NCBI RefSeq assembly: GCF_039909015.1
Contig: NZ_CP150919.1
Span: 5,184,501-5,248,500 of the forward strand
Length of the DNA: 64,000 nt
Direction of reading: 5' to 3'
Source: Pseudomonas grandcourensis
GTDB taxonomy: Bacteria; Pseudomonadota; Gammaproteobacteria; Pseudomonadales; Pseudomonadaceae
Both the position numbers and the translations under genes were made by a program. Positions 57,597-64,000 of this stretch are shown piece after piece. The notes below the pieces were generated by a model. That model worked only from the letters and a program-made list of their open reading frames with translations. It searched no databases and was not told the origin of the DNA. Position 1 is the stretch's first letter. Every line of letters begins with the position of its first letter.

Positions 57597-58817
57597 TCAC
57601 CCCCCGAAAAAACGGTTGAAGGCACGTTTGAACACGCCTTTTTTTCCAACAATCTGGTTGCCGAGCAGGTCATCGGCCACGTTGCGCAGGGCAACGGTGA
57701 TCGCCGCCTTCGGCGCATGCAGACCCAACGGCACGCCAGTGTTCTGACTCTGGCTGACCAGGTTGAAGTCGTTGGGTAATTTCGACAGGTTCGTGCAGCG
57801 CAGCGCCTCGCCGATATCCTTGAGGCTGACCGCTGCCGTCTTGTCATAGCGGTTGACCACTATCTGCAATTGATCCCCACGCACGCCCAGGTCTTCGCGA
57901 AGGATCCGCACCAGGGAGCTGGCATCGCGCAGATGGCTGACGCTTTGCTGCACCACCACGTACACCCGATCCACCTGTTCCAGCACTGAGCCAGTGAGGT
58001 GGTCGATTTGCCGCGGCAGATCGATCACTACCCAGTCATAGCTGGCGCGGGCCAACTGCATCAGGGTGTCAAGTTGCTCGGGTTGAGCATCCTGCGGCAG
58101 ACACAGCTCACCGGCCCGGCCACCCAGCACATGCAAGGTCGGGCTGAAGTGGCTGCAAAAACCGCGTAGCGCAACACTGTCCATGCCGTCGATCTGATGC
58201 AACACCTCAAGATGGCTGTGGGTTTGCGCCACATCCAGGTAATGCGTCACGCTGCCAAACTGCAGGTCCATATCCAGCAACAGGGTACTGCCCCCCTTCA
58301 TGCTGAGCTGCTGAGCCAGGTTGCAAGCCAGCATGGTGCCGCCGGATCCGCCCTTGGAGCTGATCACGGCGAGCAATTTCCCTTCTGCCCCGCTGCCGGT
58401 CCGAACCTCCATGACCAGCCGATTCAAAGCGGCAACCAGTTCTGTCTCGGCGACAGGCTCCGGCAGCACGTCACGGGCGCCGGCCTGCATCGCCAGACGC
58501 ATGCCTTCCTGTTCGCTCAGCAGCCCGCAGACCAGCATCGGCGGACGCTCATGGGCCGGGCGCTGCAACAGCGCCGCCAGCTCCTCGCGCCACAGGTGGC
58601 TAACGCGCAACAGCAACAGATCGGGCATTCGGTCCAGACCGTAGAGCGGGTCGACATGCCCATTGCTCACCAGGCGAGTGCTCACCTCCAGGCTGGGCAT
58701 GCGTTGGCAGACGCTCTGCAGATCGCGCAACGACGAGGCATCACGGCTACTGATCAGCAACCGTAGCCCGGCTTTGCCGGTCGAGGTGGTGAGTGGAGTG
58801 TCCTTGGTATTCAGCAT
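57597..58817 (-). CDS. tadZ: TadZ/CpaE pilus localisation protein
   Basis: 406 aa. N-terminal receiver-like domain (LRLLISSRDASSLRDL; LLLLRVSHLWREEL; AGARDVLPEPVAETELVAAL) and a MinD/ParA-like ATPase domain with Walker A variant SKGGSGGTM (residues 154-162), in which the second Lys is replaced by Gly, as in other TadZ/CpaE proteins. LLLDMDLQFGSV and VIDLPRQIDH follow. Places the Tad machine in the cell. Overlaps the tadE-like gene upstream by 7 bp. Confidence 0.92.
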   Translation of the reverse strand: MLNTKDTPLTTSTGKAGLRLLISSRDASSLRDLQSVCQRMPSLEVSTRLVSNGHVDPLYGLDRMPDLLLLRVSHLWREELAALLQRPAHERPPMLVCGLLSEQEGMRLAMQAGARDVLPEPVAETELVAALNRLVMEVRTGSGAEGKLLAVISSKGGSGGTMLACNLAQQLSMKGGSTLLLDMDLQFGSVTHYLDVAQTHSHLEVLHQIDGMDSVALRGFCSHFSPTLHVLGGRAGELCLPQDAQPEQLDTLMQLARASYDWVVIDLPRQIDHLTGSVLEQVDRVYVVVQQSVSHLRDASSLVRILREDLGVRGDQLQIVVNRYDKTAAVSLKDIGEALRCTNLSKLPNDFNLVSQSQNTGVPLGLHAPKAAITVALRNVADDLLGNQIVGKKGVFKRAFNRFFGG

Positions 58818-59308
58818 GGCGTGATCTCCCCGGAATCGGAATGACGCCCGAGGCTTTCGCGTGGCAACGTTGCCCTGAATGCAGGCAAGGTAATGGGCAC
58901 ACCGAACCCGGGAATGAACAGATTGAAAACGAAGTTCTGCAGACTCAACCGGACATAGCGGATGGCACGAAAGCCATTGGCGCTGACAGTGTCAGCGGGG
59001 TTGGCCACCTGGGCACCGTTTACGTCCAGATAGGTCAACGTCAGGTTGGTGGTGGCCAGGTTACCGATCAGTTGGCTATTGCCTGCATTGCCCGCCGCAT
59101 TGAAGATTGCCCGCCGCAACACCACCGGATCGCTGATATTGCACACCGCCGCCAGGCGCGTACCACGGCGCACGGCTTCATCCAGCGCATTGACCGTAAA
59201 GTACAGACGGCCCATTTCCACCACGCCGAACAACAACGTGAACATCAGCAGCCCAATGAAAGAGAACTCCACTATATAGGTGCCGCGCATGTGTTTTCTG
59301 TTCATCAC
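58811..59308 (-). CDS. TadE/TadF-like pseudopilin
   Basis: 165 aa. N-terminal prepilin-like hydrophobic segment MRGTYIVEFSFIGLLMFTLLFGVVEMGRLYF with the Glu typical of Tad pseudopilins, then a periplasmic domain of about 115 residues with low similarity. Likely processed by the prepilin peptidase encoded at 63385. Overlaps the neighbouring tadE by 4 bp and tadZ by 7 bp. Confidence 0.85.
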   Translation of the reverse strand: MMNRKHMRGTYIVEFSFIGLLMFTLLFGVVEMGRLYFTVNALDEAVRRGTRLAAVCNISDPVVLRRAIFNAAGNAGNSQLIGNLATTNLTLTYLDVNGAQVANPADTVSANGFRAIRYVRLSLQNFVFNLFIPGFGVPITLPAFRATLPRESLGRHSDSGEITPC

Positions 59309-59784
59309 AGGGCCCTCATCACGGTACTGGCGACCAGCGGAATGCTCAGCGCAATCTGGTTACCAAAAAATCCTGGAATCGCTCCATTACAATTGCCACT
59401 GCCAATCACCGGGCAAAAGTTGTAGGTAATGGTGACCCGTACATGGTCGACACCCACTGCGGCGACCACTACGTTTGCGGCCGTCAACCCGGACACCACC
59501 GGCGTGCCGGTCTGGCTGGGTACGCCATACACCGCTACATTTTTTGTCTGGGTCTGCAGCGTACTGCTCAGGGCAACCATGCCGAGCGTCGAGTTCCAGG
59601 CCTGACTGGCGACAAAACGGTCGGCATCGCGGCTGGCCTGCAGCAATACGTTGTACTGGTAGAGCATGCGGCCTAACTCGCCGAGGCTCAGCAACAGCAG
59701 GAGCAACACCGGCAGCACCAGGGTGAACTCCACCAGCGCCACGCCCTGCTGTGCCCGTGGTCGTTTAAAGGTGTGATGTCTCAT
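59305..59784 (-). CDS. tadE: TadE-like pseudopilin
   Basis: 159 aa. QQGVALVEFTLVLPVLLLLLLSLGELGRMLYQYN is the TadE signature: a Glu five residues into a hydrophobic stretch, after a Gly cleavage site. The C-terminal part has two Cys (FCPVIGSGNCNG) that could form a disulfide. It lies 8 bp after the TadG-like gene and overlaps the next one. Confidence 0.88.
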   Translation of the reverse strand: MRHHTFKRPRAQQGVALVEFTLVLPVLLLLLLSLGELGRMLYQYNVLLQASRDADRFVASQAWNSTLGMVALSSTLQTQTKNVAVYGVPSQTGTPVVSGLTAANVVVAAVGVDHVRVTITYNFCPVIGSGNCNGAIPGFFGNQIALSIPLVASTVMRAL

Positions 59785-59792
59785 GACGCCTC

Positions 59793-61136
59793 CTACGAGT
59801 CAGTGCTCGGAGTGCCGATGCTGAGATAGGTTTTGTAGAGCTGGATGATCTGCGGGCCGGAATCGGTCGACGGCGAGGGGCCGGCCACATTGTCGCCTTC
59901 GCACTCGCGCACAAACTGGCCGAAGATCTGCGCTTGTGTGCCGCCGCCATTCATAGGCTGCACCACGAAATAGCAGCCAAAGCCCAGGACAGGGATCGTG
60001 GATGAACCGCCCTGTTTGCCGGTGCAGTCACCAACAACGATTTTCAGCATCCGGCGCTCGAAGACCCCTCCGTTCTGACAACCACTGCCGGACCCCGCCA
60101 CACAGGCGGCAACTCTTGCCTTCCAGTCGTTGTAGTCCAGTATCGCTTCACCGCCCGCGGTGAGATTGCCACCGCTCGAGATGACGGGTTGCCCCTTGTA
60201 CAGCGTCTGCGCCGGGGTGACCGAGTCGTTGTACGTGATCGCGGGATTGCTCGACGACGTCACCATGTCTGGCGGATAGTCCGAGGCACTGACCGGGCCG
60301 TTGTAGATGCCGAAGCGCGTATTCAAACCTTGAGACGCAGGGCCGACCGTGTTGCCGGGTGAGGTCTGGACAGTCTCACCCACATTGCGGCAGACCGAGC
60401 CGCCACCGGCCAGGTCTTCTCTGACCGAACTGCCACCCGAACCGAAATCAAGCAATTGAAAGTTGCCAGGGCCAATGGGGGACGAATTGCTGGCAGCTGA
60501 CTTCAACACCTGCAAATCACCAAACTGGAAACCCCAGAACATGCCGGCGGCCGGGTTGTATTGAGTCGAGTCGCCACAGATCATCAACGGTGCGACATCA
60601 CATGGGTTGGTGGGACTGGGTCCGGCGGTGGCGATCGCCGCCACCGCTTTGGTTCCCAGGCCGCCAGAACCGAATGCCTGGGCGAAGTTCCAGAAAAATC
60701 CCGTCAGGTTATAGCTCGCTACCGATACCCGAACGTACTTGGCATCCGCCGGCCCGGGAAAGGAGAACGGGCCATAGACACTGCTTGCCAGTTCCACCAC
60801 TGCAAATGCACCGGCGTTGCCGCCGACAGCCGTGGCCAATTCTTTGTTGCCCGTGGCATTGGCATTCTGTACCAGCGTATTGAGTGCAGCGGTCTGCGTC
60901 GTGCTGGCACTGTTGACACCACCCGTCACCTGACTCAGGGTTTTGGCGCCACTCAGGGCGGCGGCATCCACCGCATTCTGCAGGCGCGTTTTGTTCAGCA
61001 TCAGATGCCCGCCGTCCAGAGCCAACGCCGCCATCATGCCGATCACCGCCAACGCGATGACCATCAATACACTCACCGATCCTTCCTGGCGCCTTGGCGT
61101 CGAAGTGAACGGCCGCTGAATACGAAGATTCATCAT
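59793..61136 (-). CDS. tadG: TadG-like Flp pilus assembly protein
   Basis: 447 aa. N-terminal TadE/TadG-type membrane anchor QEGSVSVLMVIALAVIGMMAALALDGGHLMLNKTRLQNAVDAAALSGAKTL, followed by a long periplasmic domain rich in Gly, Ser and Asn with several Cys pairs (CDVAPLMICGDS; CVAGSGSGCQNGG). No von Willebrand A domain is clear, unlike some TadG proteins. The start is ATG 61136, one of two adjacent ATGs. A 74-bp gap separates it from rcpC. Confidence 0.82.
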   Translation of the reverse strand: MMNLRIQRPFTSTPRRQEGSVSVLMVIALAVIGMMAALALDGGHLMLNKTRLQNAVDAAALSGAKTLSQVTGGVNSASTTQTAALNTLVQNANATGNKELATAVGGNAGAFAVVELASSVYGPFSFPGPADAKYVRVSVASYNLTGFFWNFAQAFGSGGLGTKAVAAIATAGPSPTNPCDVAPLMICGDSTQYNPAAGMFWGFQFGDLQVLKSAASNSSPIGPGNFQLLDFGSGGSSVREDLAGGGSVCRNVGETVQTSPGNTVGPASQGLNTRFGIYNGPVSASDYPPDMVTSSSNPAITYNDSVTPAQTLYKGQPVISSGGNLTAGGEAILDYNDWKARVAACVAGSGSGCQNGGVFERRMLKIVVGDCTGKQGGSSTIPVLGFGCYFVVQPMNGGGTQAQIFGQFVRECEGDNVAGPSPSTDSGPQIIQLYKTYLSIGTPSTDS

Positions 61137-61210
61137 CAAGCCCTCGATTGCCGATACTGATCCGGATCGGCTCCACCAATACCCTGGTGCCCGGATACGG
61201 TTGTGCCCTG

Positions 61211-62038
61211 TCAGCGAATGTTGACTACTTTGGTTTCGGTCCCGCGGATAACGGTGATACCCCCACCCCCGCCATTGCTGCGCTGTACCACGCGCTTTGG
61301 CGCCTCGGCGGTGGCCACGGCCATGGCCGGGGCCGGGGCCGGGGCAGCAGGCGTAGCAGGCGCAACGGCCGCAGCTTTCTTCTCGAGGTTCAGCGGGTTA
61401 CGCAGCGCCAGTTGCAACTTGCCTTCCGTCTGCGCCGTGACCAGGGTTTCCGCTTCAGCGGCCGACATTTCCAGGGTCACCGCACGCACCACGACCGGTT
61501 GGGTCTTGTCGGTGCCCGCGGTCTGATCCACCGCCAACACCCGCAAGTTCTCGAGGATGGTCCTGGACGTAGCGCTGTTACTCCCGGCATTGGTGGTTTT
61601 GGTCGCCAGTACATCGACCCGGTTACCCGGCAACAGGAATCCGCCGACGCCGACCACATCGTCCACGCGTACCGATATGGCGCGTTTGTCAGGTGCAATC
61701 AAAGAAGCCAGGGTGCTGCCCCCCAGGTGCTCGCTCAGACGCGCACCGCGCACGATGTCGCCCCGCAGAATGTCGAACGTTGCGATCTTGCCCACGGCTT
61801 TTTCACTGGCATCGAAGGCATCGTCCGGGATCGTATCCATGGGCATGCGTACGGTCGTGACCTGCTGGGCCTCGACCATTTGCCCGAATGGAATCTCTAC
61901 CGTGGCGACCACCACGTTTCGAAGGTGGTCATCCGGACTGGCATTGAGCCGCGCGCTCAGCCATGAATCAGCCATCCATGCAGCCCCTAGGCCCATGGCC
62001 AGGGAAACGCCTATCAGGGTAAGCGTGCGAGAGCTCAT
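61211..62038 (-). CDS. rcpC: Tad pilus protein RcpC/CpaB
   Basis: 275 aa. N-terminal membrane anchor (RTLTLIGVSLAMGLGAAWMA), a SAF domain (VATVEIPFGQMVEAQQVTTVRMP; GDIVRGARLSEHL) and an RcpC domain (DKRAISVRVDDVVGVGGFLLPGNRVDVLAT). A Pro/Ala-rich linker (APATPAAPAPAPAM) then a short tail. Periplasmic partner of the secretin RcpA, which here is encoded 9 kb away on the other strand. Confidence 0.9.
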   Translation of the reverse strand: MSSRTLTLIGVSLAMGLGAAWMADSWLSARLNASPDDHLRNVVVATVEIPFGQMVEAQQVTTVRMPMDTIPDDAFDASEKAVGKIATFDILRGDIVRGARLSEHLGGSTLASLIAPDKRAISVRVDDVVGVGGFLLPGNRVDVLATKTTNAGSNSATSRTILENLRVLAVDQTAGTDKTQPVVVRAVTLEMSAAEAETLVTAQTEGKLQLALRNPLNLEKKAAAVAPATPAAPAPAPAMAVATAEAPKRVVQRSNGGGGGITVIRGTETKVVNIR

Positions 62039-62053
62039 GTCAGTATCTCCGTA

Positions 62054-63382
62054 TCAAAGAAAGTTGAGCTGGACGAAGTAGTTGTGCCAGGCCCATTCCA
62101 ACTCTTTCGGTGACAGTGGTCCGGAACCGCCCATATAGCGCTGGCGATCGAGTGCCATGTTCAGGAGATCACGGGGGTGGCAGGGCACCAGGGGCATGCC
62201 TTCACTTGCATAAAGCCTTTGCAGCACATAACGCAACAGCAGCGGGTCATAGGAAATACCCAGACGCTCGCTTTCCTGACGCCAGATCTTTTCGTACTCC
62301 TCGGGCTTCAGGTAACCGAATTGCAGCTTGTAGCCAATCCGGCGAAGGAAGGCCTCATCGGCCAGCTCCAGGGGATTGAGGTTGGTGGAAAACACCAGAA
62401 TCAGATCGAACGGCAGCTCGCAATGCCGACCGCCACCCAGGTTGAGGAAATCGCGTTTCTCCTCCATCGGGACGATCCAGCGATTGAACAGCTCGGCAGG
62501 CGCCATGCGCTGGCGCCCCATGTCGTCGATGATGAACAGGCCATTGCTGGCCTTGAGCTGCAAGGCGGCCTGGTATTGGCGGGTGAAGGGGTCATAGCGA
62601 ACGTCCAGCTGTTCCATGGTCAACTCGCCGCCCGTGATGACGATCGGGCGTTTGCAGCACAGCAGTCGACGGTCGATGCCTTCGTTGAGCATCAGATTGT
62701 TCTGTTGAGCGTTATCATCGAGCCGCTGATGCACCTGCGGGTCATAGATCTCGATCACCGACTCGTTGATGACGATGGCATGAGGGACCCAGATGGCCTC
62801 GGCGAACAGACGGATCAGCCGACTGCTGACATAAGTCTTGCCGGTACCCGCGGGGCCATAAATCATGATTGCGCGCCCGGAGTTCATTGCCACACCCAGC
62901 TGATCGAGCATCCCCTCCGTTAGCACTACGCCCGCGAGGGCATTGCGCATATCGTTGGCGTTGATGCGTCCATGGTGAATGGTCTGCAACTTGATCAGGG
63001 AGCGGTAGGTGCTCACCGGGAAGGGGGCCGCACCGATATAGCCACTGCGCGACAGGGCATCGCGGGCGGCACTGCGACCACGTTCGGTCAGGCCGTAGCG
63101 CAGCATCTGCCCACCCGTTTGACTCACCTGGCCCAGCACTTCGACACGACCATCCTTGCGCAGAAACGCCAGGACCTCTTCAAGTACCGCGCCGGTCAGC
63201 GCCAGGCGGTCCACCAGCCGTGACATGTCTAGCACGCCGGCGTCGTGCAAATGCTTGCACACCAACTCGCCGAGAAAACTGTCGGTCAGACCGGTTTCGC
63301 GGATTGTGCACGGCTGAGGAGCCAGTCGTTGCACCGCTTCCCGCTCATTTGGGAAGGCATCAGTATCAACCATGACGTGCAT
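62054..63382 (-). CDS. AAA+ ATPase with N-terminal winged-helix-like region, in the Tad locus
   Basis: 442 aa cytoplasmic protein. Residues 35-115 look like a winged helix (LGELVCKHLHDAGVLDMSRL...RYGLTERGRSAARDAL). Then a AAA+ module: Walker A GPAGTGKT at 176-183, Walker B LFIIDD at 282-287, sensor 1 FSTN at 331-334 and a likely Arg finger or sensor 2 FLRRIG at 345-350. It is not one of the classical Tad proteins, yet it lies 2 bp from the prepilin peptidase stop and 15 bp from rcpC, so it is co-transcribed. It could regulate pilus genes or remodel a pilus complex; neither is shown. Confidence 0.85.
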   Translation of the reverse strand: MHVMVDTDAFPNEREAVQRLAPQPCTIRETGLTDSFLGELVCKHLHDAGVLDMSRLVDRLALTGAVLEEVLAFLRKDGRVEVLGQVSQTGGQMLRYGLTERGRSAARDALSRSGYIGAAPFPVSTYRSLIKLQTIHHGRINANDMRNALAGVVLTEGMLDQLGVAMNSGRAIMIYGPAGTGKTYVSSRLIRLFAEAIWVPHAIVINESVIEIYDPQVHQRLDDNAQQNNLMLNEGIDRRLLCCKRPIVITGGELTMEQLDVRYDPFTRQYQAALQLKASNGLFIIDDMGRQRMAPAELFNRWIVPMEEKRDFLNLGGGRHCELPFDLILVFSTNLNPLELADEAFLRRIGYKLQFGYLKPEEYEKIWRQESERLGISYDPLLLRYVLQRLYASEGMPLVPCHPRDLLNMALDRQRYMGGSGPLSPKELEWAWHNYFVQLNFL

Positions 63383-63384
63383 GA

Positions 63385-63915
63385 CTAAACTCCCAATCCA
63401 CTGGCAATGAGTTGCCAGTAGATGCTGCCCAGCGTGCCGAGCAAAATTGCAACTGAGTAAGGAAAAGGCTTGCCGGCTACTTCATCCGAAGTTGGCGCCA
63501 GATAAGCCTGCGCCCTTAGAATCAACCAATAACGCCCCAGGGTCTGAAACAATTGACCGCGATACAGCACTATCAAAAAACCGCACACGCCGCCGGCTAT
63601 CAAACTGAACATTGCAGCCCACAACGCGAAATGGAATGGTAGAAAACTGCCGACCATGGCCATCAACTTGACGTCACCGGCGGCCATGCCACCGAAGGCG
63701 TACATGGGCAGGAACAGCGCAAAACAGATCAGAATGCCCAACAGGCTGTCACCCAATCCACTGATGCCACCCGAATACATTTGAGCCCCCAGCCCCAGGG
63801 CAAGCCCCAACAAGACCAGCATGTTGGGAATACGGTGGCGAAGCAGATCGCTCACCACCGCGACGCCCAGCAGTCCTAGCAGTACAGCTGTCGACACCAG
63901 CAATTCCATGGACAT
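63385..63915 (-). CDS. tadV: Tad prepilin peptidase (TadV/CpaA type, A24)
   Basis: 176 aa with about six hydrophobic segments. Aspartyl-protease sites are the Asp in AVVSDLLRHRIPN and the Asp in GGMAAGDVKLM. It cleaves Flp and pseudopilin leaders in the inner membrane. Smaller than PilD and without the N-methylation domain, typical of the Tad type. ATG 63915 has GGGGAG before it. Lies 27 bp after flp. Confidence 0.92.
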   Translation of the reverse strand: MSMELLVSTAVLLGLLGVAVVSDLLRHRIPNMLVLLGLALGLGAQMYSGGISGLGDSLLGILICFALFLPMYAFGGMAAGDVKLMAMVGSFLPFHFALWAAMFSLIAGGVCGFLIVLYRGQLFQTLGRYWLILRAQAYLAPTSDEVAGKPFPYSVAILLGTLGSIYWQLIASGLGV

Positions 63916-63942
63916 GGCACGTCTCCCCTGACGGGACTATCG

Positions 63943-64000
63943 TTAGCAGCCAGTACCTTTGACCGCAGTGCACAGCGCTGTGATCTTGGTGTTCACCTCG
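63943..64000 (-). CDS. flp: Flp-type pilin, C-terminal end only
   Basis: The last 18 codons of a small protein, reading EVNTKITALCTAVKGTGC and stop, run off the right edge. Placement directly before a TadV peptidase and the short tail with an N-T-K-I-T motif fit the C-terminus of Flp major pilin. The two Cys residues could form a disulfide. The mature N-terminus and cleavage site are not in the window. Confidence 0.7.
   Translation of the reverse strand, partial: EVNTKITALCTAVKGTGC

Noticed and set aside
56295..57779. A 494-codon plus-strand frame opposite tadA
   Set aside because: Antisense shadow of tadA with its intact Walker motifs; no ribosome site.

Overview
The window is a stretch of chromosome from a Pseudomonas of the fluorescens group. 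Signs of this are the high-GC, uniformly codon-biased genes, the fatty-acid cluster plsX-fabD-fabG-acpP-fabF without fabH, the run rluC-rne-murB-ptp-kdsB-lpxK-exbD-exbB-comEC, the FadE/PA2817-family pair, an RgsA-like small RNA beside tatD, and REP-type palindromes built on GCGGGCAAGC/GTGGGAGCG. I see no insertion sequence, prophage, CRISPR array, rRNA or tRNA. Almost everything is core genome; the more accessory parts are the sugar island at the left end and the Tad pilus locus at the right end.

Positions 1-11.7 kb, sugar oxidation. dgoK-dgoA-dgoD (D-galactonate catabolism) lie at the left edge, followed by a GNAT acetyltransferase, an MFS transporter and a small exported protein. Next comes an AraFGH-type sugar ABC importer, an SDR sugar 1-dehydrogenase, an SMP-30 lactonase and a DgoR-like GntR/FCD repressor. 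Together these could import an aldose (galactose and/or arabinose), oxidise it to the lactone, open the lactone and take galactonate to pyruvate plus glyceraldehyde 3-phosphate. A near-duplicate promoter, 5' leader and start site lies in front of both dgoK and the SDR gene, so the two halves look co-regulated. A separate 15-bp operator-like sequence is shared by the upstream regions of araF and the GntR gene.

Positions 11.7-28.5 kb, housekeeping: DUF1285, a DUF4823 lipoprotein, a MoaA-family radical SAM protein, a TetR regulator, an RgsA-like sRNA, tatD, holB, tmk, mltG, pabC, fabF, acpP, fabG, fabD, plsX, rpmF, yceD, maf, sppA, a HAD phosphatase and rluC. The pilZ gene usually found between tatD and holB is not there.

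Positions 28.5-51 kb: rne with a leader of about 640 nt, then a periplasmic molybdenum-hydroxylase operon (2Fe-2S subunit, Tat-exported large subunit, XdhC, MocA), murB-ptp-kdsB-trm112-lpxK-exbD-exbB-comEC, a DUF2062 protein, a YadGH-type ABC exporter, a GST, a transglutaminase-like protein, fadE and a PA2817-family protein.

Positions 51-64 kb: a Tad/Flp pilus locus arranged as two converging blocks. rcpA-tadD-DUF3613 run rightward; flp-prepilin peptidase-AAA+ ATPase-rcpC-tadG-tadE/F-tadE-tadZ-tadA-tadB-tadC run leftward. The AAA+ ATPase between the prepilin peptidase and rcpC is not one of the classical Tad components and is the best candidate here for an under-described part. The flp gene is cut by the right edge and dgoD by the left edge.
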